From the NCBI GenBank assembly GCA_018902385.1, contig JABSSW010000004.1, forward strand, positions 434,001 through 498,000: DNA of 64,000 nucleotides. Direction: 5' to 3'. Below, piece by piece: positions 12,031-22,151 of the stretch. Within the stretch, counting starts at the first letter, position 1. Each line of letters starts with the position of its first letter. The stretch comes from Physcia stellaris. Lineage: Eukaryota > Ascomycota > Lecanoromycetes > Caliciales > Physciaceae. The notes beneath the pieces are model-generated. The model did not search any database, was not told the DNA's origin, and saw nothing but the letters and a program-made list of their open reading frames with translations. A program made the translations under genes and the position numbers.

Positions 12031-13437
12031 TGTAGGCCAATGTAGTTGTGGCCTCCGTTCGGTAAAGTGGTCAATCACTCTCTAGGAAGTTAAGAACTAC
12101 AAGGATTTTGAAGTCGTCGTGCAGTCGGCTTTGCGAATGAGTCGGAAGTTGTATTTCAGAATGACGTGTTTATAGACTCTATTTGTTTGTTGATTTCGGA
12201 GCTTATCTCGCTTGTGATAGCAACGCCCGCTAAGCCACGATGAGAGACCGAGACTGTTGCAGAGTTACAAGAAACTGGTAATTGGCCCATAAGCGAGTTG
12301 CACGTGACTAGCCTTATATGCTTGGCATTCGGCCTTCTACAAAACCGCCTGTAGCATCCTCCTAGATAGTCATAATCCACACACCTTACAACCAGGAGCA
12401 TTGCACTCGATTGTAGACCTATCGGGCCTCGATTCTGACCTCCTGTCACTGTGCTTATTATCCTCTTTTCTGAGACCACTAGTCTCAAAGCGTCAACATA
12501 TCCATAAATAGAACCTGGAGTGCCTATAAAATGAGTCAAACCGAATTGAAATTGTGACATTTTATCTTCTTGTTGAAGTTATTAGAAAAGAGGCCCTATA
12601 AAGCACTTCCATCATAGTTGACAAGGCAACGGCTTGTGCACTGCTTGGTAAATACTGGTGTTGCCTGGGCCGAAGGCATCCTTCTGTATCGTTTAGGGGC
12701 ACGATCCATATTCGGGTCGAAGCAAAACATCTTTTGACGAGTTTTCTATCTGAATCCTCAAGCCGAACAGGCGGTCATTCCCCTTTCGAGCCACACTAAA
12801 GAAAGATAGCACAACTTTCTACCAGGCTATAGGTCTTCTAGGGTGAATTATACGGAGGTACGGTTCCGACAACACCAACAAACTGTTCATCCAGGGCCCA
12901 AAGGATCTGAAATGCAATCAAAGAACATGCGAACATGGCTGCTTTTCTGGCAATCAGAGAGAATCTGCTAGTAAATTTGCTGCTGATGTTCAAGCTATAA
13001 GTTCCAAATCGAGCCTTTTCTGTCAGTGCTGTCAGGATACAAGCTTTCGAGATGTATCTTCACGATGCAAAGCCTCTTCAAGTACATACCACTGGACGTA
13101 CGTCGTCTAGTCGAGCTTGGAGTATCTGCGAGTCTCTGTGATGCAATATCACCGGACGTGCGTCGTTCGGCTGAGCCCACAGAGTTGCACCTGAATTATC
13201 GTTCAGTTCTAGCGAATTTGCGAGCAGACTATAGACTCGCTGAAAACGTATGCTTGATCCCTCACAGGGTGCTACGTTCAATTATTGGCCTTCGAACATA
13301 ACCCGTAGTCAAGGTCGCTATGGCGATGAACTCCGATGATTGGGAATGGATCATGCAATGTTTGAAAAAGAGGAGTGATAAGATTAAACGACGAGCACTT
13401 GATCGCCGAGAGACTGAGGCTCGAAAGCGGACGCTAT
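12031..13437. other. Intergenic, no supported gene
   Basis: Short frames at about 12156-12560, 13026-13301 and 13320-13538 lack domains, splice support and codon regularity. The stretch contains the imperfect direct repeat described separately at 13090-13176. Confidence 0.55.
13090..13176. repeat. Imperfect 27-nt direct repeat, 60 nt apart
   Basis: The copies are 13090-13116 and 13150-13176. They match at 20 of 27 positions without gaps. The seven differences are all transitions and none is a transversion. No function is apparent. Confidence 0.6.
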
Positions 13438-14461
13438 CTATACTCCTGGCATGCCAATCACCTCCCTCATACTTGGTATTGCTCGCGGAAGAAAGTAGAC
13501 GCTGCCGATGGCGACAAAAGCCACGACTAAGCCAGTGAACTGAGTATGGTCAGTAATAAACCTTTAAGGATAGAGTCTGCTCTCACCTTCTCGAACCATG
13601 TGTGGAAATAGGCAGCCGTCATCAACAGCATCCACCACGACAGCCCCGCGACAACCAGTGGTACACTCAAGCCTTGGATTTCCTCTTTCTCCTCACGCTC
13701 CTTCTCGCCTTCAGCCTCTCTATCCGCGGTGATCACATCGCCTTCTTTCCTCTTGATCATCCTCGTCTCTCGGCCAGCAACAGCGGGTAGAATTTCCATC
13801 CATAGGAACGCGCTTCCCAACACCAAGAGGAAAACGTGCCCACTGATATCATGACCTCCCTTCCATTGCCCACCTGCTAGCTTACAAGCCGCAGCCGTGA
13901 AAAGCTCCCTCTTGTCGCTCATGCTGTCCCTTCCCTCTTCCGTCCGGAGAAGCTCGCACTGACCTCCCGTATACGTGAACCCTCGATCGATAATAGGTGG
14001 CCCAAAGAACCACTGCGTCAGCGCAGCCCACCAGAAGGTCATGAGCCCCCATCGTATCAGACCCTGCACACGCTTTCTGTTTAGGACTAGTCCGCCACTG
14101 GGCCCTGTGCTTGGATGCAGGAAGAGGAACATGACGAAAGCGAGGGTGGTCCAGAACCATCCGATCTTGACGAAGAAGCGATTGAAGACGTTGCGTTTCA
14201 GCGCGAAGTAGGAGGGTGCGAGATGCGAAGGGTGCGATTGAGATGCGGCACTGTAGGGGCTGCTCGGGCGTGAGGTTCGAGAAAGGAGAAGAGTGAACCG
14301 AGGAGGAGAGTTGATGGGTAGATTGCGAGCAGTAGGGACTCAAGCGGTGTAGGTAGGAGTGGTGATCTTGTTGAAGGAGGACTTGTCGCACCAGGTGTGT
14401 ACGACTCGGATTCTTTATGGGTTTGCGTGCCGTTTCGGCGATGGACTGTGGATGAGTCCAT
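13438..14461 (-). CDS. FIT2: FIT2/Scs3-type fat storage-inducing transmembrane protein, with one-base frame break
   Basis: FIT proteins are ER membrane acyl-CoA diphosphatases needed for lipid droplet formation. The diagnostic motif GGHDISGHVFLL and the second conserved His in AAYFHTWFEK are both present. A 47-nt intron (13540-13586, GTGAGA...CTGAC...CAG) leads to the last exon (FTGLVVAFVAIGSVYF...), ending at 13438. The N-terminus from the ATG at 14461 contains SPLLPTPLESLLLAIYPSTL and LLLGSLFS. The reading frame then changes before SYFALKRNVFN. No GT donor lies between the two frames, so splicing cannot explain it. One missing base in the G4/C4 run at 14256-14259 would repair the frame (977 nt present, 978 = 326 codons expected). 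It is either a sequencing error or a recent pseudogene; I favour error. Confidence 0.9.
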
Positions 14462-14809
14462 GACCCTCGGAGAATTAAAGATTCTGAACGAGTGGGAGCT
14501 CTGGAATGGGCGTAGGTAGGTGTTTTAGGATCAGTGTGGTCATTTGAAATATTTTCATGTGATGGGTACCTAATCCCTGTAAAATAATTTGTAGCTTTAA
14601 CCCTATGTAGCCCTAAGTTTTGCGTGTCCAGTCTCGCGCCAGCCCCTTTTTCAAGGCTGCCTGCGAGGCTCGTGTAATCCAAGCTACATGCTTATACTAG
14701 CTGTAGAAGAGCGATAGATATGTCTTTCTAAGTCTCAGCATCGAGCTTCGACTCCCCTTGTCACAGCTTCTCGTATACCGCACCGTTTCTAACACCTCGC
14801 ACATATTGA
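14462..14809. other. Upstream region of FIT2 up to the retrotransposon
   Basis: Base composition is ordinary right up to the 5-nt target duplication ATTGA (14805-14809), so the hypermutation next door has not spread into this flank. No gene is seen. Confidence 0.65.
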
Positions 14810-14963
14810 TGTTACAGGTATGTAGGGTGCAACGTGTTTATTCTTCGTGATAATACTATCTACCGTACATGTGATGAATGTGAATTATTGTACAGAGTTT
14901 GCACGTTAACTTATAACAGAATAACGTCTTGACATTGTTTTTGATGATAAATTTATTTTAACA
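14810..14963 (-). repeat. Left LTR (3' LTR of the Copia element)
   Basis: It aligns without gaps to the right LTR, 132 of 154 identical. Its left part (up to at least 14863) is the unmutated version at 6 variable sites. Its right part (from 14877) carries the T/A version at all 16 remaining variable sites. Confidence 0.97.
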
Positions 14964-15650
14964 TTTTTTTTCGAATTTGCAAAAATATAAAATCATGATG
15001 TTTAATTCATTTCGAACATGTCGATAAATCGTTGATATTTGAACGAAAATAAAAGTTTGATGAAATCGTCGATCGACATAATGTCGATCGTTATGTATTG
15101 AATTCAATGCGATTTTTTTAATTTCGTTTTTTATATAATGATATATGATATCGACGTGCTTGATACGATCGTGATGTATCGAATTTTCATTGAATGTTTT
15201 GACGTTTTGATTGTCAATATTTATCAATATTTTGACGTAATTGTTTGTTTGATTTTGAATTCGTAAATCAACGAATAATTGTTTGAATCACGTAATTTTT
15301 TTGACGACGAATGATATGATCATATATTCGACAACGCAAATAAATGTGATCACGATAAATTGAAATTTTGACATTCAATTTATTGAATTTTCGTTGAATA
15401 AAAACAGATACGTTTCGATGAATTTTTTTGTGAATTTGTCACGAATTCAGTTTGCATCGCAATATGCTTCGATGTTTAATTTCTTGTTGAAATTATCGTC
15501 GTAAATTATGCAAAAATCGATCGTGAAATTGAAATAAATTATAACACGTTTGATTGTTTTGATATGATTAAAATTGAAATTTTGAACAAATCGATTGATT
15601 ATGAAAATCGCATTCGTTACATTTGATTTGATTTTTATCATTGCAAACAC
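14958..15650 (-). pseudogene. Copia RNase H domain, degenerate
   Basis: Recognisable pieces are INRFVQNFNFNHIKTIKRVI with a Y-C-D-A-N remnant near 15450, and the C-terminal DNQ...NENSIHHDRIKHVDIIYHYI block near 14980-15220. Both match the Copia RNase H layout (an SRF...P.HW.A.KRI segment, then an R-x-KHIDI-x-YH-x-I segment). Trp and Gly positions are lost. Confidence 0.8.
14964..14972 (-). other. Polypurine tract next to the 3' LTR
   Basis: Read on the minus strand, G followed by eight A sits immediately before the LTR TG terminus, where plus-strand DNA synthesis is primed. The original tract probably had more G, lost to the same mutation process. Confidence 0.6.
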
Positions 15651-15663
15651 GATGAATTTATCA

Positions 15664-16275
15664 TTATTTGATATTGTTTGATATTTTGATCGATAATTTG
15701 ATTAACGTTGAAAATTGAATCAAAAATTTTTTCATGAATGTTCGAATTGATTTCGCATTTTGTAAATCGAATTTCTTAACAACGCGTTGAATATATGCTT
15801 TTTGATTAAAACGAATTACGTGCATATCGCGATTTCTGAAAACGATCATATCAAAATAAAAACTTATCGATTCAAAATCAATCATATCGAAAACGCTATT
15901 GAATTTTGTTTTTGTTCTGTTAATCATGATTTTATTGAAAGCAATAATTTTGATGTCATCGATTCATGTAATAATGATAAAATTCTTGAAATCAACGTTC
16001 GTGACGAATATGTTTTGATTTGCGTCGAAAAAATTGAAAACTAACTTTTGCTAAAAAAATTCGAACAGTCGTTTATATTAGAATTTGAATGATTGTTTCA
16101 GATTATACAATGCTTTGTTCAATTTGCAAATAATTTTGTCATTGTCACATTCAATCGAATATTTAACGTAAATATTTGAATCAATGAATTCGTATAAAAA
16201 CGCAATTTTCACGTTCATTTGTTCAATTTTCAAATTCAAAAAAACGACAACGACGAATAAAACTCGAAAAATCAT
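15664..16275 (-). pseudogene. Copia reverse transcriptase domain, degenerate
   Basis: The strongest match is VFLNLKIEQMNVKIAFLYEF followed by CKLNKALYNLKQS, the Copia RT signature (E-x-x-Q-M-D-V-x-x-A-F-L and K-L-x-K-A-L-Y-G-L-K-Q). The catalytic Asp of that first motif reads Asn here, and the Gly of YGLKQ also reads Asn. Downstream AYIQRVVKKFDLQNAKSI matches the conserved RT C-terminus. Confidence 0.88.
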
Positions 16276-16907
16276 TGATTTGACGACGAAAACAAAAATT
16301 TGATCAAAATCAATGTCGTATTGTTGTAAAAAATTTTTGACGTATCATTTAATTTTGTATCGTATTACAACGTCATCGACATTGCGTTTGAATTTGTAAA
16401 TTCATTTATCGTTCAACGATTTTTTTTCATCGAACGTGAAATTTACTAAATTTCAAATGTGATTTTTCGATAAAAAATCGAGTTTTTTTTTTCATTGTTT
16501 TTAATCATTGTGAGAAATGAAAATTTCGTGCGACGTCGTTGTAATTATTTGATTTTTTCTCGTCGATCGTCAACATTGTTATGAATTTTTCGAACGAGAA
16601 AACGTCGATGTTTTCGACGTAATCGATCAACAATGAAACAAAATTGATCGTATCAAATTCAGCGTTTGTAATTGAAATTAATTGAAAATCAACAATGTTG
16701 TCGAACAAAACAATTAAATCATTTAAATTTGAATTTCAATTTGTGAACAATTCACGCATTGCTAAATGAAACATCGTGAAATTGACAAAAATTATGACAT
16801 TGTAAACGATAAAATTTATAAAAAAATTTATTCGAATTGTTTTTTGTTTGAACGCATTGTAACGTATTTTTGAAAAAATTTTTGAAAATTTTTTTGTTTT
16901 TGTGACG

Positions 16908-17939
16908 TCATTGATTTTTGTATAATGATATTTGGAAATTTGATTTTGATATGTAATCGAATTTCAATGTTTTGAAAAATTTGAAATTGAATTTTTGTTT
17001 TTTTGCAATGAATTCAGTGTAAATAACAAAAAAATTTATCATTGTTGAATCAACAATTGATTCGATAAAATTTTCATCGAATTCGATATCAATTTTTGAT
17101 GTTGATTTGTGATCATAAATATCGAAATTTTTGACGCGTTCGATTTTCTGATTAATCGATATGTAAATTCGATAAATGATGTCATCGTCGTATTCGATGA
17201 AAATTTTTTTTTCGACGTTCGACTTCAAATAATTTTTGATTTTCTTGTTGATGATAACGTAAACGATTGATTCGAATGAATACATGTTCGTCAATTTCGA
17301 AAATTGTCTGTATAAATTTTCGAATGATGACAGACTTTTTAAATATGAAATTGAACGTCGATTTTTGATATACGTCATTGCATGTGTGATGTTTGATCAC
17401 AAAAAATTCGATATGTTTCTCGTCAATAGCGTTGTCTTGATCATAATGATGAAAATACGTTGATGTGTTTCGATTACATTATTGACGTTTTGAACATCAA
17501 TTGAAATTGAATTGAATTCGATGCTTTGATTGTCAAAATAATTGATTGATTGCGTGTTGCGAAATTCGCTGTCATAATTTGTTCGTACGATTTTGACATC
17601 AGCGTTGAATTGACGTTTGATTCAATTAATGTATTTGATCAAACATTGTAATCATTCATGTTTATTTTTGACGATGTATACTTTCGTTCAACGTGATTTG
17701 TCATCGATAATATTGATATAATAACGTTCATTTTCAAAATTTTCGATCGTTATTGATACTAAATCGATGTGAATGATATGAAACGCTTTTTCGACATGAT
17801 GAATATTCTTTTTATTCGATTTTTTTTTTGTTTTGATTAATTTGCAAACATCACAATGATTGTTTTTGCAATCGTTTTGATAAAAATGATTCAATTTTTT
17901 TAAATATTGACGTAATAAAAAAAAATTCATGTGATTCAA
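16908..17939 (-). pseudogene. Copia integrase domain, degenerate
   Basis: A zinc-binding remnant (H...CDVCK) precedes the core motif FHIIHIDLVSI...RYYINIIDDKSR at about 17690-17830. The C-terminal part (TYIKNRRSISYLKSLSSFEN, later FIEYDDD..YRIY) follows at about 17000-17370. Stops and frame changes break it. Confidence 0.85.
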
Positions 17940-18487
17940 ATTTCGATGTCATACGATAAACGACAATGATGATGTTGTTGACAATGCAATCATTTAATGT
18001 GATTGCAATTTCAAAACGTATAATTCGTTGTTTTGCAAAAAAACATATTCGATCGATTTGTTTTGATGTTTGAAAATGTGATTTTCAATGTTTCAATAAA
18101 CGTCTTGTTTTTCGAATGCTGATATTGACAGCAAATTTGTTGACGAATTTGACATGTAAAAAATTGACAAATCGATGAGCTGATCGTTTGCATTGTTGTA
18201 AAAAAAAACGAACAGAAATTTGATCATTTTTTTTTTTCAACAATGAAACGAGTCTTGTTTGCAATTACAACATACTCGATGTGAAATCTGAAAAAATGTA
18301 TGAAATTTCGATTTTTGCACACGTGAATATTGACGTTTGAATTTGTATATCACAACATATCATTGATTGAATGATTAATGAACAAAATTTGTTTTCAAAA
18401 TTCAATCAACGACGTTGATTGTTATTGTGAATTTTGAATTTTTTTCAAAATTTTGTCGTATGAATGATCAAACATGTTTTTGTCAAT

Positions 18488-19830
18488 TCATTTTTTGAAA
18501 ACGTTTTTTGAATGATTATAATAACATTTTTCAAAATCATGTTTGATGAAATCGTTGTTTATGCATTTTTGATTGATGCAAAAAAAATCGATGTATTCAA
18601 ATTTTGATGTATTGAAACGAATACGTTTAAATTTTTCGAAACGATCAACGATCAATGCAATTGAGTTTGATTTTGTTATCGTATCGATGATGACTTTAAC
18701 GAAATTCAAAAAAAAAATTTCGATTTCGATGAAATTTGTGTTTTCGAAAATTCATTCGTCACGTTGACGAATCACGAAATAATTGAAATGAATTAATTTG
18801 TGCATTTTGAACAACAAAATATTTTGACAAAATACGTCGACAATGAATTTCGAATCAACGTTTTCGAATCAATTGTTTTAATGATTCAACGATTTTGATG
18901 TAAAATTCGACGTTCTAAAATAACAAATCTGTTAGATGATCAGTGTCAGAAATCTGTTTTAACATTAGATGACGATTCTTTGATTAGCTTTAAAATTTAA
19001 ATCGACGCTAAAATTCAAGTCTTTTACATCTACTTGCTCTAGCAAAATCGATCAATAAAATCGAAAATGATATCGACGAAAAAAACGAAAATATTTTTTT
19101 GAAACGTTTTGTTATTTTTGTTCAATAAATCAATGATGTTGAATTCGTTATGACAATGATAAAAAAACGATGATTAACGTTCATTGCATTGAACAAATAA
19201 AAAAAAATTTTTATTTAAATTTCGTTCGTGTTTTTCGACGACGATGATGAAATTCGTGAATTTGATTTTCGTTTTTGCATCGATGAAATTTCAATCGATA
19301 TTTTTGTTGTGTAAAAATTCGACGATAAACATTAATTTTATTGATAAATTGATTGTTCATTCAACGTGATTGACTCGAAAATCATTTCTGACGTCAATTT
19401 TTCAATTGAAATATTGCTCGAGTTTTGAAATAAAAACGACAGAATTGTGTATGATGTTTGACGTGATCATTGTGATGTTTGAATTTGAAAACTTGAATTG
19501 TATAAATGAAAAAAAAAAAAAAAGCGTATGTAGAAAGTGAAATCGTGTAAAACGTGTGAATTTTACATCGTACTTATTTTTTTTTTCATTTCGTAACAAA
19601 TGAATTCGAAATATCAATTCGAAACAATAACGAATTCATTGAATCATTGAATCGTGTATGTAAAATTTCGTGTTTTTTGAAAACGTTTTCATCGAAATCG
19701 AATGATCGATCGTGCGTTCGAATTTGACGTTCGTTTGAACGATGAATAACGTTTTTATCGATCGACGTCGATGTTGATTTTTGAATTTTTGAAAAATTAA
19801 ATGACGATCGTTAAAATAAACATTATGCAT
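18488..19830 (-). pseudogene. Copia gag region, degenerate
   Basis: It lies between the 5' LTR and integrase. A zinc-knuckle-like pattern survives near 18540-18590 (CINNDFIKHDFEKC, with the second Cys replaced). The N-terminal part has no recognisable motif and is broken by stops. A less mutated island interrupts it at about 18908-19045. Confidence 0.6.
18908..19045. other. Island lacking the hypermutation signature inside the retrotransposon
   Basis: Unlike its surroundings, this about 138-nt piece keeps many CT and AG dinucleotides (TCT, GCT, CAG, TAG). It contains a 9-nt direct repeat AAATCTGTT (18925-18933, 18950-18958). It is flanked by GATGTAAAA (18897-18905) with its inverse TTTTACATC (19022-19030). 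It could be a later small insertion; the ends are not certain. Confidence 0.5.
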
Positions 19831-19995
19831 TTTATTGACGACATTAAATGACGATAAATTCGTTGTGAATTCAATTTGATGTTTTCGAATTTGATCGTCG
19901 TTTAATCAATCAAAAATTTCTCGATCGATGCGTAAATCAACGTTTGAACGTTGTAAAATAATATGAATCGATTCGAATGATATTTGACAAACATT

Positions 19996-20010
19996 GTCGA
20001 ATTCATAATT
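19996..20010 (-). other. Probable primer binding site, initiator tRNA-Met anticodon-arm type
   Basis: The minus strand just inside the 5' LTR reads AATTATGAATTCGAC. If the element's own mutation pattern is allowed for, this fits complementarity to the anticodon arm of fungal initiator tRNA-Met (which contains GGGCTCATAACCC). Drosophila copia and yeast Ty5 use such half-tRNA primers. The match is an inference from mutated sequence. Confidence 0.5.
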
Positions 20011-20164
20011 TGTTACAAATATGTAGAGTGCAACGTGTTTATTTTTCGTGATAATATTATCTATCGTACATGTGATGGATGTGGATTATTGTACAGAGTT
20101 TGCACGCTAGCCTATAACAGAATAACGCCTTGGCATTGCCTTTGGTGGTGAGTTTACTCCAACA
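20011..20164 (-). repeat. Right LTR (5' LTR of the Copia element)
   Basis: It is the mirror of the left LTR. Its left part (to 20064) carries the T/A version at 6 variable sites, and its right part (from 20078) keeps C/G at 16 sites. Read on the minus strand, a TTATAG element lies in the spared promoter-side half. Confidence 0.97.
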
Positions 20165-20434
20165 ATTGACGACGAGGAAGCACAGAGTCGCGTCGACGCT
20201 ACTCAGTGGCCAATCGTGTGGCTGTATTGAGATTGGGGCGTTGCGATATCCAGAGACCCTGAGACCCTTTAGGAGTAAACATAGATAGTATCCAAGGTTT
20301 CCAACGGATATTCTCAGTTAGCTATGAATGAGTCGCGAAACTCGTTCTGGAACCCAGCAGGTTGCCACTTCCGCCAAATGCCATTCATGAACAACATTTC
20401 TTTGATTCTCATAGCCCGTGAATAGGAGTGATTT

Positions 20435-22151
20435 TTACTGTATCAATCTTGGCTTGAACTTAGTGTTGAAGTTTAGCACTTTGACGAACCATGCATTATG
20501 CAATTTCCAGTCCCGATCTGGTTCTGCAAGCTCAATCTGAAGATGCTGTCAGCATAGCTCAGCCTCAATTCATAGACTTCTACTTACCTCAAATCTCCTC
20601 ATGAAACTGGGCACGAGCTTGTAGATCTCTAACAGACTGATATTTTTGCCAATGCACGTCCTTGAACCCATGCCAAAATGAAGCATGCAGCCCTCCATTT
20701 CCTTTCTAGCTTCCTTGTCTACCTCGAGCCATCTCTCCGGTCGAAAGGCTTCAACGTTCGGCCCGAATATCTCTTCTCGACGATGAATGACCCATGCATT
20801 GCAGCCAACGATGGTCCCACCAGCAATGCGTTCGCCACAGATGTTCGCGCCCTGCGGAGGTACAACACGTTCTAATGGGAGTCCAACTGCTGGATGAAGC
20901 CGCAAAGCCTCTTTAATACAAGCATCGAGATAGGGCAGTCTCTGGGATTCGGCCCAGCTCACTGACCCTGTGGCGCGATTCTGAACAACCTTGGAGGCTA
21001 CAGCGGTATCGATCTCGTCCCGTAGGCGAGTATAGCACAGAGGGTTCTTGAGCAGGTAATAGAATACGGCCGCAAGAGATATACCAGTGGTTTCCGAACC
21101 AGCAAATGCCATGCTAACAGCCATCGTAAGGACTTGACGATCGTTGAAGAAGTCTGGCCGGTCATCTTTCGCTTGAAGGAACATTGAGAGAAGGTCGCCA
21201 CGGCCGATCGCGGCGGCGGTAAACCTTTTCCCACATGCCTGGATTTCTTCGAGACGCTCATGCAGGTGAGCTTGTGCAAACTTTACTACAGGAAAAGTGA
21301 AAGACATGATTCCACATCTATCCAGTAATCGTAAGATAGGATTCTTGAGAAGGAGCCGATCAAGAAATGGAAGCTGACCAATCTGCAGTTTCTGTTAGAG
21401 AAGCGAAGAAAATGGACTCAGTCAAGTATGTAGTACCGGAGCAACATAGCTGAAGAGGCCACCAAGATATTTGACCATACCATCAACGTCTTCTCCGCGA
21501 TCCACAAAGCCATGTCGCTTGCTATAAGTTATTTCTCCAATGACATCGAATGCGTAAAATTGGAGCCACTGCGCAAAGTCACAGGTAGCATTCTTGGAAG
21601 AGAACAATGCTTCCGTTTGGTCCAAGAAGACTTCTGTTGTATCGTCTACGAATGGCTCATACTGTACAAGAGCAGTCATTGAAAATGAGCTGTTGACCGA
21701 TCGCCTGAGAGCAGCATGGTACTGCTCATCCGTTGTCGAAAACAGCGTCGGCAGCCGAACCCCTTTATTGAGGCTTTGCTGCACAGGATAAAATTGCGAC
21801 TGAATGGCGTCAGCTACAAAAGACGGGCTCGAGGCACAATTCGCCTACCTTGGTGAAGCCTTTATTCAGGCCATATATGTCCTTGAGCGCTCTCGGATCG
21901 GCGAATGTAAGTGCATTTGGTCCAAGGCGGACGATGTCCCCATTCTCCCTGTGTAGTCTGTTTAGAGTGATATCTGGTCTCCGGCCCCAAACGTCCCAAA
22001 AGCGCCACCAGTCGGTCAATGAAGCTAAAAAGGGTCCAGGATATTTCTGCAAGCCATGATGAAAACGGTTTTTCACGAGGTAAGAACTCAGGATGAGAAC
22101 AGCGAGGAACAGCCAATGCTCAGCTAAGGTAAACAAAATGGCCTCCAACAT
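20435..22151 (-). CDS. Cytochrome P450 monooxygenase, 513 aa
   Basis: Exons are 21849-22151, 21437-21778, 20588-21382 and 20435-20536, 514 codons in frame with good GT-AG junctions. The N-terminus is a membrane anchor (LFLAVLILSSYLV) followed by the proline hinge KYPGPFLA. The I-helix motif AGSETT lies near residues 309-314, the ExxR helix (EALR) near 373, FRPERW near 428, and the haem loop FGMGSRTCIG with the ligand Cys near 458. This is a microsomal class II P450 that needs a reductase partner. It resembles the fungal pisatin-demethylase/benzoate-hydroxylase-like clans; the substrate is unknown. The gene ends only 270 nt from the dead retrotransposon, yet its codon use is normal. No other biosynthetic genes are adjacent. 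Confidence 0.93.

Larger units (their letters stand above)
14810..20164 (-). mobile_element. Complete but dead Ty1/Copia LTR retrotransposon, heavily hypermutated
   Basis: The 5355-nt element has 154-nt LTRs (14810-14963, 20011-20164) with TG...CA ends and a perfect ATTGA target duplication (14805-14809, 20165-20169). On the minus strand the order is gag, integrase, reverse transcriptase, RNase H, which is the Copia order. The internal part is extremely AT-rich and frames are broken, so it cannot be active. Almost every surviving C is followed by A or G. In 15001-15120, for example, all 14 C on the given strand precede A or G. Open frames of 60 or more codons in the block, on either strand, contain no Gly, Pro or Trp, because GGN, CCN and TGG all need CpC or GpG. 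The host flanks are normal. Confidence 0.96.

Noticed and set aside
12156-12560. Minus-strand frame of 134 codons
   Set aside because: No motif or splice context; it lies in the promoter region of the 679-aa protein gene.
13026-13538. Plus-strand frames around the direct repeat
   Set aside because: They overlap the proven last exon of FIT2 on the other strand and show no family features.
15787-16044. Plus-strand open frame inside the retrotransposon
   Set aside because: It is an artefact of AT-rich hypermutated DNA; the true coding strand of the element is minus.
14810-20164. Reading the AT-rich block as a centromere, mitochondrial insert or AT-isochore
   Set aside because: LTRs, target duplication and ordered Copia domains show it is a retrotransposon.
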